Assembly (NCBI GenBank): GCA_027623295.1
Contig: JAQBXR010000003.1
Span: 1 to 64,000, forward strand
Length of the DNA: 64,000 nucleotides
Origin: Planctomycetota bacterium
GTDB taxonomy: Bacteria > Planctomycetota > UBA1135
Direction: 5' to 3'
The notes under the pieces were generated by a model that was not told the origin of the DNA, did no database searches, and worked only from the letters and a program-made list of their open reading frames with translations. The position numbers and the translations under genes were made by a program. Within the stretch, counting starts at the first letter, position 1; each line of letters begins with the position of its first letter. Below, one piece after another: positions 43,624-54,558 of the stretch.

Positions 43624-45603
43624 CTACTCCTCAATGGCGTTGCCGTCTTCATCGAAAACGTAACCCATTTCGTTGAGGCTCATGCGCTCCGCTTCATCGA
43701 ATGCGCGTAGTTGGCGGTCCGATGCACTGGCGATGAAGTCTTTCGCGGCTGCCAGCAAGGAAGCTTGTTGCGCTGCGAACTCCACTGCATCGAGCAGATT
43801 CTCGCTCTCGGCAACGCCCTCCTCTACGCGATGTAACGCGAAAGGAGTCATCTCCGAGGAGGCTCCATCCTGCGCATTCCACGCAAACAGAAGCTTAAGA
43901 CCGTTGGCGTAGACGGCGCCTTTGTCCTCGTGAATGGCAATATCGACCGTCGCCTCTAAAGTGAGGTCGAGCAAATCGCGGCCATCGCCAAATTCATCGA
44001 GCGGATAACCCGCGGCCCGCAGCAGGGTGAGCGGGATGTCGGTCAAGCGCGGCGTGGTTGGGAAAATGCCGGGCTCAATGTTCGGGCCAGCAAGGAAGAA
44101 TGGAACTTCCAAAACCGGGGCGTAAACCGTGTTGCCATGCATCATGAACTGGTTTTCGCCAAAGTGTTCGCCGTGATCTGAGGTGAATAAAATCACCGTT
44201 GGACGACCGGACTCTTCCACCCGCGCGAAGACTTGACCGAGCGCAGCATCGATCATCATGACTTCTTCGTGGTAGAGCGCTTGGAGATAACGCAAACCCG
44301 CAGGTCCGTCGGCATGTCCATCGCGGATGTCGGCACCGACTTGATTGCAGAACTGGGTCGTGCCGGAATCAAAATCGCGATACCGTTGCGGCAATTCCAG
44401 ATCCTTGCTTAACTTGCCGAGGAACTCGGGAGAAGCCAGGTAAGGAGTATGCGGCGCCATAAAGTGCAGGAAGTAAAAGTACGGCGTGTCTTCTTGGTAG
44501 AGGTCGTCTAGATAACTCAAGGCCAAGTCGCGTACATCTTCGGCGAAGATGGCTTCCTCTTCCACCACCGAGCCATCGTCGACCGGAAAACGGCGCGCGG
44601 CGAGCACCTTGGAAATTTGCAGTGCACGGGCATCGGAGAGACCGACGCTGTACCACACCATGCGACGTCCAGAGGCCGTTACCTTCTTTGGCGATCCGGC
44701 ACGTGCATGGTGCGGGGCGACGTTTACCAAAACCTCAAAACCACGGTCAAACCCGGTATAGCTATGCAATAAGCCATTTGCCGCTGTGCCGACCGTGCGA
44801 TATCCAGCCTCTTGAAAGGCCTCCCCGAGGGTCGGCATTCCAGCGGAAGGCATGAAACCGAGGTTGGTGTAAGCACCGTGCTTGAGCGGCGTCACACCAA
44901 GCATCATGGTGACGTGACTTGGCAAGGTCGACGGCGTGGTCGCATGACCATAAGGCGCTTGTAAAGAACGCGCGCGCAAAGCGTCTAGGTTAGGCGTTGG
45001 GACATTGGGGTTGAGAATTGCATCGGCGCGCAAGGTATCGACCGAGATCAGAAGGATATCGGGGTGGCCAGAGGCATCGGCTTGGGGCGTGACGGATGGG
45101 AGTGGAGGGCGTTGCGCGACATCGAAGCCTTTCTGGACCTCGGGTGCTGGTTTCCCAACTCCAGTCAAGAGCACGATAAAAGTTAGAAGACCAAGGCCAG
45201 CTACGAGTTTGCCACTCAGGAAACGGGGAAGATTCGGCACCGGCAGGTGCATGATCACCAACGCCACCGGGAATCCCGCTTCCAACATGGCCTGAGGCCG
45301 TCCGGTGGCTTCGAACAGCATGGCGCCAGCCAAACCACCCAAGCCCACGCCGAGACCAGTCATCAAACCAGCCGAATCCATGGCGCGCTTGCGCAACCGC
45401 GCGGAAAGATAGCCGAGTACCCCAAATCCGAGCAGTGCGGAGGCATCGCCCAAGTAAACCATGAGGAACTTGAGGTCGAATAGGGCAAACCCAGGCCGCA
45501 ACGGATACGCCAAGGTATGAATCAGCGCACCAAAAGTTAGGCCTGCGAAGCACGCTACCACGAAAGACTTCCTGGAAGTGGAGGGAGAGTTCGACGCGAC
45601 CAT
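43624..45603 (-). CDS. membrane-anchored sulfatase-family hydrolase
   Basis: 659 residues. Four to five hydrophobic segments fill the first 150 residues, and the rest is an alkaline-phosphatase-superfamily sulfatase domain: L-L-I-S-V-D-T-L-R-A-D (metal), T-T-P-S-T-L-P-S-H-V-T-M (nucleophile region), G-Y-R-T-V-G, H-F-M-A-P-H-T-P-Y and F-T-S-D-H-G-E-H-F-G-E. True sulfatases have C/S-x-P-x-R for formylglycine; here the motif is T-L-P-S-H, so a Thr or Ser would act without formylglycine. It may be a phospho- or sulfo-ester hydrolase facing the periplasm. A paralogue with the same layout ends the window (62154-64000). Confidence 0.88.
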   Translation of the reverse strand: MVASNSPSTSRKSFVVACFAGLTFGALIHTLAYPLRPGFALFDLKFLMVYLGDASALLGFGVLGYLSARLRKRAMDSAGLMTGLGVGLGGLAGAMLFEATGRPQAMLEAGFPVALVIMHLPVPNLPRFLSGKLVAGLGLLTFIVLLTGVGKPAPEVQKGFDVAQRPPLPSVTPQADASGHPDILLISVDTLRADAILNPNVPTPNLDALRARSLQAPYGHATTPSTLPSHVTMMLGVTPLKHGAYTNLGFMPSAGMPTLGEAFQEAGYRTVGTAANGLLHSYTGFDRGFEVLVNVAPHHARAGSPKKVTASGRRMVWYSVGLSDARALQISKVLAARRFPVDDGSVVEEEAIFAEDVRDLALSYLDDLYQEDTPYFYFLHFMAPHTPYLASPEFLGKLSKDLELPQRYRDFDSGTTQFCNQVGADIRDGHADGPAGLRYLQALYHEEVMMIDAALGQVFARVEESGRPTVILFTSDHGEHFGENQFMMHGNTVYAPVLEVPFFLAGPNIEPGIFPTTPRLTDIPLTLLRAAGYPLDEFGDGRDLLDLTLEATVDIAIHEDKGAVYANGLKLLFAWNAQDGASSEMTPFALHRVEEGVAESENLLDAVEFAAQQASLLAAAKDFIASASDRQLRAFDEAERMSLNEMGYVFDEDGNAIEE

Positions 45604-45690
45604 CGTGAGATTCTAGCGAGGTGTTTCCGCTATCACAGCTATCCTTAATATGCACCACGAGGGTTCGCCGCCCTGCTAGGGTTATTGACA

Positions 45691-47433
45691 ATGAGCGACA
45701 ACGCCGCGCCTGCAACATCTCCAGCCTCAAAGCCTGATGGTTTTGGCTTCATTTATTGGGTCGCCAACTGGATGGAACTGGTTGAGCGCTTCGCGTATTA
45801 CGGTGTGCGAATGGTCCTTCCGGTTCTGATGGTCAAGGCCATTGAACACGGTGGCCCTGAGTTTGACCACATCCAAAAAGGAACCATTTACGCGGTGTGG
45901 GCATTGGTGCAAAGTTTTGTACCGATTTTCACCGGCGGGTTCGCCGATCGCTTTGGATACAAAGTCAACATCGCCGCGGCCACCGTGCTAAAAATTCTGG
46001 GCTACCTGCTCATGGGCTACTGCATATTCATTGCTGAGTGGATGGCGGGCGTGCCCTTACGGGAAGCACGCGATGCCGGCAGTGACCTAACTTTCGAACT
46101 GTTCTTCGTCGGATCCATGTTGCTGGCTACAGGAACCGCGGTCTTTAAACCGGGGCTGCAGGGCTTGATTGCGCACCAGATGCCTAAGGGTAAAGAGGCC
46201 GTTGGCTGGGCAATGTTTTACGCGATGGTAAACGTAGGTGGCTTCTTTGGCCCACTCGTTGCCGGCTATATGGAAGTCATGCCGTGGCATGTTGTGTTCC
46301 TTATCAACACCGGCGCCATCACCCTGAACTTTATTCCTCTCTTTATCTTTAAGGAGCCGGAACACGAAGGTGATCAAAATGAGAGCGCCCTTATGGTCCT
46401 CAACAAAGCGTTCCGCGGCCTACTGGAGCCGCGCCTGTTCTTCTTCACCATTGCTTTTGCCGGATTCTGGCTGATGTTCTACCAGCTGTTCGACATCCTC
46501 CCCAACTTCATTGATGACTGGGTGGACTCAAGGGCGGCGGCCGACATGCTGATTGGTGCATTGGGTGAATCAGCAGTGCCTACCGTGAACGGCGGCAACC
46601 TGACTCAGGCCTGGATGATTAACTTCAACGCCTTAATCATCATTTTTTTCGCTTTCTTTGTCGGGACGTTAACCGGCAAAATCAAATCTCTGAATGCCAT
46701 CATCCTTGGCATTGGTGTTTCTGCAGTCGCTATTTTTGCGTTTAGCCTTTCTGCCAGCGGTTGGTGGACTCTCGCTGCGATTGGTATTTTTTCCATTGGA
46801 GAAATGACCGCAAGCCCAACCAAAATGCGCTACCTAGCGAGTATCGCCCCTCCCGGAAAAGAAGGGCTGTATATGGGATATGTGAATTTCACGGTCGGCA
46901 TTGGCTGGTCGGTGGGTTCCATCATTGCCGGCATTCTCTACCAATCGGGCGGTGACAAAACGGTACTCGCAAAGCGCTACTTAGTAGAAGAGCGACCGTG
47001 GCTTCAGCAACGCCTCGAGGGCATGCAAAAAGCCGACGTGCTACCATTCTTTGAAGAAACCGTAGGCGTGGATCCATGGCAGACGCGCGACATGCTTTGG
47101 AATCTTTACGCTCCGCAGACCATGTGGAACTACTTTGCTCTCATCGGGATAGCGTCCATGATTGGCATTTTCTTTTACAACAAAACTGTCACCAGCGCAA
47201 AAGGGAATCCGAACCATGGGTTTAACCTAAAGGGACACAACTACGTTTCCATGGCGCTTGCCCCAATTGCTGCTGCTTTTTGGTGGGGAACTTACAAACT
47301 CAACGCTGACGGTCGAGAGATCATGGAAATGCTTGCAGTCATTGTCCAAGCAGTCATCTTCAGCTGCTTGTTCGTACTTTCTCTAACCATGGGCCCACCG
47401 GAAACTCCCGTCGATAACGGACGCGAAGAATAA
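45691..47433 (+). CDS. POT family proton-coupled peptide transporter
   Basis: 580 residues with 12 or more transmembrane helices. The POT signature E-x-x-E-R is present in M-E-L-V-E-R-F-A-Y-Y-G. The next helices carry F-A-D-R-F-G-Y-K, L-M-G-Y-C and F-K-P-G-L-Q-G-L. POT carriers import di- and tripeptides with protons across the inner membrane. The ATG at 45691 follows a TTG used by a slightly longer frame. The OPT transporter begins six bases after the stop, so the two peptide carriers form an operon. Confidence 0.93.
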   Translation: MSDNAAPATSPASKPDGFGFIYWVANWMELVERFAYYGVRMVLPVLMVKAIEHGGPEFDHIQKGTIYAVWALVQSFVPIFTGGFADRFGYKVNIAAATVLKILGYLLMGYCIFIAEWMAGVPLREARDAGSDLTFELFFVGSMLLATGTAVFKPGLQGLIAHQMPKGKEAVGWAMFYAMVNVGGFFGPLVAGYMEVMPWHVVFLINTGAITLNFIPLFIFKEPEHEGDQNESALMVLNKAFRGLLEPRLFFFTIAFAGFWLMFYQLFDILPNFIDDWVDSRAAADMLIGALGESAVPTVNGGNLTQAWMINFNALIIIFFAFFVGTLTGKIKSLNAIILGIGVSAVAIFAFSLSASGWWTLAAIGIFSIGEMTASPTKMRYLASIAPPGKEGLYMGYVNFTVGIGWSVGSIIAGILYQSGGDKTVLAKRYLVEERPWLQQRLEGMQKADVLPFFEETVGVDPWQTRDMLWNLYAPQTMWNYFALIGIASMIGIFFYNKTVTSAKGNPNHGFNLKGHNYVSMALAPIAAAFWWGTYKLNADGREIMEMLAVIVQAVIFSCLFVLSLTMGPPETPVDNGREE

Positions 47434-47438
47434 GAACC

Positions 47439-49484
47439 ATGGCACTGTTCCAAAAAGCACCTAGCACTCCTGAGGAAGCCGCGTCCTTCGCGCCGCTCAA
47501 TATTCCGCCATCCGAAGTCGCTGAAATGAGCGAAGAGGAGTGGTACGAACGGGCGTATCAAGGAGATAACTCCCCGCAATTGACCATTCGTGCCGTACTC
47601 ATGGGGTCTGCCCTCGGCGGCCTGCTGGCCTTTACTAACCTTTACATTGGGTTGAAAACGGGCTGGCACTTAGGCGTAGCGATTACGGCATGCATTATGT
47701 CGTATTCGCTGTGGCAACTGTTCATGCAAATGGGCATTGCCAAAACGCAAATGACCATTTTGGAAAACAACTGCATGCAGTCGACGGCATCCGCAGCAGG
47801 TTATTCCACGGGTGGAACTTTTGTTTCGGCGATTGCGGCCTTGCTCATGATCTCGGCAACCGAGGACAACCCGCAAGGCGAACACCTCACTTACGGGGTG
47901 TTGATTGCATGGACCTTCTTCCTTGCCATTCTCGGTGTTGTGCTTGCGATTCCAATGAAGCGCAACATGATCAATCAGGAGAAGCTTAAGTTTCCTTCTG
48001 GCCTTGCCGCTGCAAGTACACTCCAGTCGCTATACGCCGATGGCACCGAGGCTGCACGCAAAGCAAAGGCGCTCATGTGGTCAGGTATTGCGGGCGCAGC
48101 CGTCCCACTCCTGATCGATGCGAACTTCATGGTCGATCGCGTTAAGACTTCTCTTGAAGCCACTTACTACAAGGCTATCTTGCCGGGCTCGTCCAAGTTG
48201 TTTGATTGGATTCCAGGGCGCGGCACCAAAATCGATGCTGATGGCGTCACCGTAGACGCCAAGCCTTCGGACTGGACCATCGTTATGGACCACAACCCAG
48301 TCATGATTGCAGCAGGCGCCTTGGTTGGCTTGCGCGTTGCACTCTGGATGACGTTCAGTGGCTTGGCATTGGCCTACTTTATTGGCCCGGCAGCGCAACT
48401 AAGCATGTCGCCAAACATCGACGGCATTGACTTCGCTGCAGTCACCAAGCCCGGCAAAGCATGGAAAGAGATTGGGCTCTGGTTGGGCGCACCCATGATG
48501 GTGGCTTCTGGATTATTGTCCTTTGCGTTTCAGTGGAAAACGATTGGCCGAGCCTTCAAAGGCCTGGGCGGAAACAAAGGCGAACAAACCGAGGCCGACC
48601 GCCGCGCCGCGGAAGTGGAAGTACCAACCTCTTGGTTCACTTGGGGCATGCTGCTTTCTGGAACAGGCGTCGTTGCTGTTGCTGGTTTGGAATTTGACGT
48701 TCCTTACCACTATGGAGCACTCGCAGTCGCCTTGACCTTCGTGCTTGCTTTGGTCGCTTGCCGTGCAACCGGCGAATCCGACATTACGCCAACCGGCGCA
48801 ATGGGAAAAATCATGCAACTCACCTATGGAGTGTTGCTCCCTAATAGCAGTCCGACCTTTGCCACTTCTAACTTGATGACTGCTGGTATTACCGCGGGTG
48901 CGGCAAGTTCTAGTGCAGACTTGTTGAACGATTTGAAATCGGGTTACCTACTGGGTGCGAACCCGCGGCGTCAGTTCATCGCGCAATTCGCAGGCATCTT
49001 TACTGGCACCATTGCAACGGTCTTCGGCTTTAAGTTGCTGGTCCCCGATGCAACCAAGCTCCTTGGCGATGGCATTGTCGCTCCAGAATTTCCGGCACCT
49101 GCTGCAGTTGCATGGAAGGCTGTGGCCGATGTCTTCAAAGACGGCATTGAGCACATGCACAGCATGCACCAAAGCGCAATCTTTGTTGGACTTGGCATTG
49201 GCGCATTCATGGTTCTGGCGGAAAAGCTTGCACCAAAGGACATGCAAAAATGGTTGCCATCGGCAACTGGAGTTGGACTAGGTTTCATTCTTCCGTTCCA
49301 ATACCCATTGTCCATGTTGATTGGCGCTGGCATTGCACACGTCTGGACTAAGCGCAACAAGAAGTCTTCCGATGATTACTTGGTGCCTGTTGCATCCGGC
49401 ATCATTGCAGGGGTTTCGATTTTGGGTGTCGTCGCAGCAGCCATTAACAACTTCGTCTTCGTCAACCCGATTGGCGGGAACTAA
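47439..49484 (+). CDS. OPT family oligopeptide transporter
   Basis: 681 residues with about 14 hydrophobic segments. OPT features include the early R-A-V-L-M-G-S-A-L-G-G-L-L-A-F-T-N-L-Y and L-K-T-G-W motifs and E-N-N-C-M-Q-S-T-A-S-A-A-G-Y, which are strongly conserved in bacterial OPT proteins. Later motifs are F-P-S-G-L-A-A-A and L-K-S-G-Y-L-L-G-A-N-P-R-R-Q-F. OPT carriers move oligopeptides or metal complexes with protons. Directly downstream of the POT gene (5-bp gap), it likely shares the transcript. Nothing notable fills the 43 bp after the stop. Confidence 0.94.
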   Translation: MALFQKAPSTPEEAASFAPLNIPPSEVAEMSEEEWYERAYQGDNSPQLTIRAVLMGSALGGLLAFTNLYIGLKTGWHLGVAITACIMSYSLWQLFMQMGIAKTQMTILENNCMQSTASAAGYSTGGTFVSAIAALLMISATEDNPQGEHLTYGVLIAWTFFLAILGVVLAIPMKRNMINQEKLKFPSGLAAASTLQSLYADGTEAARKAKALMWSGIAGAAVPLLIDANFMVDRVKTSLEATYYKAILPGSSKLFDWIPGRGTKIDADGVTVDAKPSDWTIVMDHNPVMIAAGALVGLRVALWMTFSGLALAYFIGPAAQLSMSPNIDGIDFAAVTKPGKAWKEIGLWLGAPMMVASGLLSFAFQWKTIGRAFKGLGGNKGEQTEADRRAAEVEVPTSWFTWGMLLSGTGVVAVAGLEFDVPYHYGALAVALTFVLALVACRATGESDITPTGAMGKIMQLTYGVLLPNSSPTFATSNLMTAGITAGAASSSADLLNDLKSGYLLGANPRRQFIAQFAGIFTGTIATVFGFKLLVPDATKLLGDGIVAPEFPAPAAVAWKAVADVFKDGIEHMHSMHQSAIFVGLGIGAFMVLAEKLAPKDMQKWLPSATGVGLGFILPFQYPLSMLIGAGIAHVWTKRNKKSSDDYLVPVASGIIAGVSILGVVAAAINNFVFVNPIGGN

Positions 49485-49527
49485 ACAACGTGCCTGAAAT
49501 CTCGGTGTTGGTCGTCTTTGGAGGATT

Positions 49528-50481
49528 TCATGGAAGCAGGATTTTTAGGGAGTGGGGGATGATTTCGAAGCTGGCTGGGAGGAAGCCGATGAGCTCGCCG
49601 TCGGCCTCAATAGGTACACGTGAGGGAGACTCAGCGCGGATGATTTTGCAGGTGGAATAGTGCACATTTGGGTGATCGATGCGCTCTCCACCGAAGGTTT
49701 CTTGCAGGCGGCGCATGGCCTCGATTCTCCCTAAGTCACCTACTTGAACAAGGTTAAGGAGTCCATCGTCAATTTTTGCAGCGGGGGCAATACACATGCC
49801 GCCGCCAAAGTAGCGACTATTCGCCACCACCACCGTGAGGATGGTTTTAGGACCCACGGCCTCCCCATCGATTTCCATGGTCACCTTTGGATTCTTGAAA
49901 GTGACCAGAGTGCGCAGAGTTTGCCACAGATAGGAGGACTTTCCCGAGAGCAGACGCGAGCGTTTTTGCAGTCGCTCCACCACCTTGGCACCAATCCCGA
50001 AATCAGCGGCGTTGAGGAAGTACTTTTCCATCGCTTCGCCAGCTGCACTCACACATTGAACGCGCCCGACATCGACCGTACGCGGGGTGCCAGTGGTGAT
50101 GAGCTCGCAAATCGCGTCGGCGTCGTTCGGAACCCCTTGGCCGCGCGCGAAATCGGCACCACTTCCGGCAGGCCAAATACCGAGGACCGGTGCTGCAGGA
50201 CCGCTATGGTCGACCATACCGGAGACTCGGCCGCCAAGCATGCCATTGATGACTTCGAAGAGGGTGCCATCGCCTCCCACCGCCACAATCAGCTCCTGTC
50301 CGCGTAAAACTGCCTCTCGGGCAATCCGCGCGCCATCACCCACGCCTTGGGTGAACTGAATCTCGCCGGTAGGAAAGGCCTCTCGCATTTTGGGCTCGCA
50401 TGCTGCCCAACGCTTACCCGTACGTCCGCCCGCTGCATGAGCATTGACCACGAAGGTGGCGCGCGGAATGGAAGACGGCAT
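49528..50481 (-). CDS. diacylglycerol kinase-family lipid kinase
   Basis: About 317 residues from ATG 50481 (M-P-S-S-I-P-R-A-T-F-V-V-N); a start 27 bases earlier is open. The catalytic-domain signature V-G-G-D-G-T-L-F-E-V-I-N-G lies near residue 70, followed by G-I-W-P-A-G-S-G-A-D-F-A-R and, in the C-terminal beta domain, N-A-A-D-F-G-I-G-A and S-R-Y-F-G-G-G-M-C-I-A-P. Enzymes of this family phosphorylate diacylglycerol or related lipids at the inner membrane using ATP. It is divergent from sdhC with 75 bp between start codons. Confidence 0.92.
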   Translation of the reverse strand: MPSSIPRATFVVNAHAAGGRTGKRWAACEPKMREAFPTGEIQFTQGVGDGARIAREAVLRGQELIVAVGGDGTLFEVINGMLGGRVSGMVDHSGPAAPVLGIWPAGSGADFARGQGVPNDADAICELITTGTPRTVDVGRVQCVSAAGEAMEKYFLNAADFGIGAKVVERLQKRSRLLSGKSSYLWQTLRTLVTFKNPKVTMEIDGEAVGPKTILTVVVANSRYFGGGMCIAPAAKIDDGLLNLVQVGDLGRIEAMRRLQETFGGERIDHPNVHYSTCKIIRAESPSRVPIEADGELIGFLPASFEIIPHSLKILLP

Positions 50482-50556
50482 CTGCCAAGAATAGCAGGTG
50501 GCGTTCAAAAGTTGGGCGAGCCTATAAGGGATAGAAGTGTTATCATCCGCCCGAAA

Positions 50557-51234
50557 ATGAGCTTAGGAAACACCCTCAAGTCCTCGATCGGGGCGAAGGT
50601 GCTGATGGCGGTTACAGGAATTCTCCTCATCCTGTTCGTCATCGGCCACATGCTCGGGAACCTTCAGGTTTTCCTGGGCCCCGAAAAGCTGAACAGTTAC
50701 GCACAGACGCTGCAGGACCTTGGGCCTTTGCTCTGGGTCATCCGCATCGGCCTGCTGGCGATTTTGCTGCTACACATTTACGCCGCCATTACGGTCGTGA
50801 AAATGTCGAAAGCGGCACGTCCGGTGGATTATCAGCAACGCAAAGATCTCGCGACTAGCTTTGCCGCGCGCACCATGTTGGTGTCCGGTTTGCTGCTCGT
50901 GGTTTTTATTGTGTTTCACATCCTCCACTTCACCGTGGGCGCCATCGACTTGGCTGGCTCCACCGGTTTTGAAACGGAAGATGGCCACAAAGATGTTTAC
51001 TCCATGGTAGTCGTAGGCTTTCAGCACATGCCGACCACTGCGATTTACATCTTGGGCATGCTCATCCTTTGCCTACACCTAAGCCACGGCGTGAGTTCGC
51101 TCATGCAAACGCTTGGATTCCGCAATGCATCAAACGCCAGCACCATCGACAAGGTTGGGCCTGCGTTTGGCGTTTTCATTTTCGTCGGCAACGTGTCGAT
51201 GCCACTCGCCGCCATCACCGGCATCATTTCTTAG
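50557..51234 (+). CDS. sdhC: succinate dehydrogenase cytochrome b subunit (b558 type)
   Basis: 225 residues with five transmembrane helices, the single-subunit di-heme anchor type found in Bacteroidetes, delta-proteobacteria and related groups. His residues likely to bind heme lie in V-I-G-H-M-L-G-N-L, L-L-H-I-Y-A, F-H-I-L-H-F and L-C-L-H-L-S-H-G. It anchors SdhAB to the inner membrane and passes electrons to quinone. The frame is open far upstream, but ATG 50557 opens with the conserved S-L-G-N-T-L-K-S-S-I-G-A-K. sdhA starts 12 bases after the stop. Confidence 0.93.
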   Translation: MSLGNTLKSSIGAKVLMAVTGILLILFVIGHMLGNLQVFLGPEKLNSYAQTLQDLGPLLWVIRIGLLAILLLHIYAAITVVKMSKAARPVDYQQRKDLATSFAARTMLVSGLLLVVFIVFHILHFTVGAIDLAGSTGFETEDGHKDVYSMVVVGFQHMPTTAIYILGMLILCLHLSHGVSSLMQTLGFRNASNASTIDKVGPAFGVFIFVGNVSMPLAAITGIIS

Positions 51235-51246
51235 GAGGAAACGAAA

Positions 51247-53178
51247 ATGGCATTCCAACTCGATTCCAAAATCCCTGAAGGTCCACTTAAAGATAAATGG
51301 ACCGAACACCTCTTCAACATGAAGTTGGTGAACCCGGCGAACAAGCGTAAATTCCGCATCATTGTGATTGGCTCTGGCCTCGCAGGTGGTGCAGCTGCTG
51401 CCTCACTCGGCGAACTCGGCTACAACGTAGATTGTTTCTGCTTCCAAGATTCTTCGCGTCGTGCGCACTCGATTGCAGCACAAGGCGGCATTAACGCAGC
51501 GAAGAATTACCCGAACGATGGCGACTCGGTGCGCCGTTTGTTTTACGACACGATTAAGGGTGGTGACTACCGCTCACGTGAGGCCAACGTTTACCGCTTG
51601 GCCGAAGTTGCAAACAGCATCATTGATCAGTGTGTGGCGCAGGGCGTTCCGTTTGCGCGTGAATACGGAGGCTTGTTAGACAACCGCTCCTTCGGTGGAG
51701 CACAGGTGAGCCGTACCTTTTACGCGCGAGGCCAAACCGGCCAACAGTTGTTGATTGGTGCTTACCAGTCCTTGCAGCGTCAAGTTGCAAAAGGCTCGGT
51801 AGACATGCACGTACGCACCGAAATGCTCGACCTAGTTAAGGTCGATGGCCACGCAAAGGGCATCATCGTCCGCGACTTGGTCAGCGGCGAGATTCGTCGT
51901 CATGCTGCCGATGCGGTTCTGATCTGCAGTGGCGGTTATGGCAACGTGTTCTACTTGTCGACCAACGCAATGGGTTCCAACGTGACGGCTGCCATGCGCG
52001 CATTCAAGCGTGGCGCCGGTTTCGCGAATCCTTGCTTCACCCAGATTCACCCAACTTGCATTCCAGTTTCTTCAGAGCATCAGTCCAAGCTGACTCTCAT
52101 GTCGGAATCGTTGCGCAACGATGGCCGCGTTTGGGTACCTAAGAAAGCTGGCGATGATCGTGCACCGCGCGACATTCCAGAAGGCGAGCGCGACTACTAC
52201 CTTGAGCGTCGTTACCCAAGCTTCGGCAACCTCGTTCCACGCGACGTCGCCTCCCGCGCCGCCAAGGAACGTTGCGATGCTGGTTTTGGCGTTGGCTCGA
52301 CCAAGTTGGCGGTCTACTTAGACTTCTCCGATGCCATCAACCGTCTCGGTGAAGATGTCATTCGCGCGCGTTACGGCAACCTCTTCCAGATGTACGAGAA
52401 GATCACTGCCGAAAACCCGTACAAAACGCCGATGCGGATTTACCCAGCAGTGCACTACACCATGGGTGGTCTTTGGGTGGATTACAACTTGCAGACCACG
52501 GTGCCAGGTTTGTTCGCCTTAGGTGAGGCCAACTTCTCGGACCACGGCGCGAACCGTCTAGGTGCTTCGGCACTCATGCAGGGTTTGGCCGATGGCTACT
52601 TCGTCGCGCCTTACACCGTAGGAAACTATCTCGCGGAACACGGCTGCATGAATGCCGATGAGAAAGTCACTACCGACCACGCTGCCTTCGACGAAGTCGA
52701 AAAGGAAGTCCGTGATCGCTTGGACCGCTTAATGGCGATTCAGGGAGAGCGTTCGGTAGATTCTTTCCACAAGGAACTGGGTCTCATCATGTGGGACAAC
52801 TGCGGCATGGGCCGGACCAAAGAAGGTCTGCAAAAGGCTTTGAAAGAAATTCCAAAGTTGCGCGAAGAGTTTTGGAAGAACGTGCGCATCCCAGGCGACG
52901 CCACCAGCTTCAACCCCGAACTGGAGAAGGCAGCGCGTGTTGCCGACTTCCTCGAGTTCGGCGAGATCATGTGCCACGATGCACTCGATCGCGAAGAATC
53001 TTGCGGCGGCCACTTCCGCGAGGAACACCAAACCGCGGAAGGCGAAGCGATGCGTCACGATGACGAGTTCGCCTATGCCGCAGTATGGGAATACATGGGC
53101 GAAGGCAAAGCTCCTGAGATGTCGAAAGAAATCTTGGAGTTCGAGAACGTCAAACTCACCACCCGTAGTTACAAGTAG
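51247..53178 (+). CDS. sdhA: succinate dehydrogenase flavoprotein subunit
   Basis: 643 residues. The FAD-binding Rossmann motif [12 protein letters not shown] is followed by the flavinylation site [13 protein letters not shown] (His covalently binding FAD). Active-site residues are in T-Q-I-H-P-T, E-S-L-R-N-D-G and [15 protein letters not shown]. The longer length and the [13 protein letters not shown] segment match the Bacteroidetes/b558-type enzyme. It oxidises succinate to fumarate and is the second gene of sdhCAB, with a GGAGGAAACG ribosome site ahead of the ATG. Confidence 0.96.
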   Translation: MAFQLDSKIPEGPLKDKWTEHLFNMKLVNPANKRKFRIIVIGSGLAGGAAAASLGELGYNVDCFCFQDSSRRAHSIAAQGGINAAKNYPNDGDSVRRLFYDTIKGGDYRSREANVYRLAEVANSIIDQCVAQGVPFAREYGGLLDNRSFGGAQVSRTFYARGQTGQQLLIGAYQSLQRQVAKGSVDMHVRTEMLDLVKVDGHAKGIIVRDLVSGEIRRHAADAVLICSGGYGNVFYLSTNAMGSNVTAAMRAFKRGAGFANPCFTQIHPTCIPVSSEHQSKLTLMSESLRNDGRVWVPKKAGDDRAPRDIPEGERDYYLERRYPSFGNLVPRDVASRAAKERCDAGFGVGSTKLAVYLDFSDAINRLGEDVIRARYGNLFQMYEKITAENPYKTPMRIYPAVHYTMGGLWVDYNLQTTVPGLFALGEANFSDHGANRLGASALMQGLADGYFVAPYTVGNYLAEHGCMNADEKVTTDHAAFDEVEKEVRDRLDRLMAIQGERSVDSFHKELGLIMWDNCGMGRTKEGLQKALKEIPKLREEFWKNVRIPGDATSFNPELEKAARVADFLEFGEIMCHDALDREESCGGHFREEHQTAEGEAMRHDDEFAYAAVWEYMGEGKAPEMSKEILEFENVKLTTRSYK

Positions 53179-53189
53179 AGGAGCAGCAA

Positions 53190-53939
53190 ATGAAAATCAC
53201 TCTCCACGTTTGGCGTCAGAAGGATGCTAACTCTCAAGGTGGTATGAAGCCTTACGAGGTCGATGGCGTGTCTAAAGACATGTCCTTCCTCGAAATGCTC
53301 GACATGCTAAATGAGCAACTCATCGTGCAAGGCAAAGAGCCGATTGCATTCGATCATGATTGTCGTGAAGGTATTTGCGGTACTTGCTCGTTAATGATTA
53401 ACGGTGTGGCGCACGGCCCTGACGGCAGCACCACTACTTGTCAGTTGCACATGCGCAGCTTCAAAGACGGCGATGCCATCCACATTGAACCATGGCGCTC
53501 GCGCGCATTCCCTGTAGTGCGCGACTTGGTCGTCGACCGCTCTTCCTTCGACCGCATCATTCAGGCGGGTGGATACATTTCCATTAACGCTGGCAATGCG
53601 CAGGATGCCAACAACCTCCCGATTGCAAAGCACAGCAGCGACCTTTCCATGGATGCTGCCGCATGCATCGGATGTGGCGCTTGTGTTGCAAGTTGTCCAA
53701 ATGGTTCCGCCATGTTGTTCGTGGCCGCGAAAATTGGACACCTGGCTCATGTGCCGCAAGGTCAGCCAGAGCGCGCCAAGCGTGCGCGCAACATGGTTGC
53801 TCAAATGGATGCAGAAGGCTTCGGCGCCTGCTCCAACCACTACGAGTGTGAGGCCGTGTGCCCCAAAGACATCCCTGTGAATTTCATCTCCGAGATGAAC
53901 AAGGATTTCATGAAGGCGTCTCTTTGCGGTGACTCCTGA
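53190..53939 (+). CDS. sdhB: succinate dehydrogenase iron-sulfur subunit
   Basis: 249 residues with the three cluster motifs. The 2Fe-2S site is [10 protein letters not shown] with a later T-T-C-Q-L-H, the 4Fe-4S site is [12 protein letters not shown], and the third cluster is formed by [12 protein letters not shown]. It transfers electrons from SdhA to the SdhC hemes and quinone. The ATG follows AGAGGAGCAGCAA, a good ribosome site, 11 bases after sdhA. Its last 11 bases overlap the GTG start of the CYTH gene. Confidence 0.96.
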   Translation: MKITLHVWRQKDANSQGGMKPYEVDGVSKDMSFLEMLDMLNEQLIVQGKEPIAFDHDCREGICGTCSLMINGVAHGPDGSTTTCQLHMRSFKDGDAIHIEPWRSRAFPVVRDLVVDRSSFDRIIQAGGYISINAGNAQDANNLPIAKHSSDLSMDAAACIGCGACVASCPNGSAMLFVAAKIGHLAHVPQGQPERAKRARNMVAQMDAEGFGACSNHYECEAVCPKDIPVNFISEMNKDFMKASLCGDS

Positions 53940-54558
53940 GCACACTGAAATCGAGGCCAAGCTGGTCGCGCCAAGTGCTGAGGAGTTATTGAAACTACCG
54001 GAGCACTTACGCGCGCTTGGTTACTTGACCACTGAACCCGAAAGGGTGGTGGCATTGGATCACTATTTGGACACGCCCGATTTGGATTTGCTCCGTGCTG
54101 GTTGGGCGCTGCGTTTACGGAATCAAGGCGCTCAAAAGTTTTTAACTTTGAAGTCTTTGGTTGCCCCTGTGGAAGGCGTTGCGCACAGAGAAGAATATGA
54201 GGAAGAAGTCGATTGGGGCGGCAGCGCTGATTGGTCCTTTGATGACTCCACTTTGGAAGGTCGCGTGAAGCCTTTGGTGGGTGAAAAAACTTTATGGCTG
54301 TTGTTCCAGTTACGTCAAGAACGCATGCAGTTCAACGTAGCCACGGAATCCGCTTTGTGGATTGAAGCCAGCATGGATTTGATCCGTTGGGAAGGCAAAG
54401 ACAAAACCATTGAGGGTTTTGAAGCGGAACTGGAATATCAAACTGGCCCCGAGGAAGAACTCAAGGCTATGGCTCTGGCGCTGCAAGACCGCACCGGTTG
54501 GGAGTTCGCGCTGGAATCGAAATTCGAACGCGGACTTCTAGTTGCTGGGCTGATTTAG
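53929..54558 (+). CDS. CYTH domain protein
   Basis: 209 residues from a GTG inside the end of sdhB. The CYTH signature E-I-E-A-K (ExExK, residues 7-11) is followed by alternating charged strands (R-L-R-N-Q-G, F-L-T-L-K-S, E-E-Y-E-E-E-V) and a final [13 protein letters not shown] tunnel enzymes hydrolyse or use triphosphates (inorganic triphosphatase, thiamine triphosphatase, class IV adenylate cyclase). The CHAD domain often fused to it is absent. The overlap with sdhB suggests co-transcription, though a functional link to respiration is not evident. Confidence 0.85.
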   Translation: MTPEHTEIEAKLVAPSAEELLKLPEHLRALGYLTTEPERVVALDHYLDTPDLDLLRAGWALRLRNQGAQKFLTLKSLVAPVEGVAHREEYEEEVDWGGSADWSFDDSTLEGRVKPLVGEKTLWLLFQLRQERMQFNVATESALWIEASMDLIRWEGKDKTIEGFEAELEYQTGPEEELKAMALALQDRTGWEFALESKFERGLLVAGLI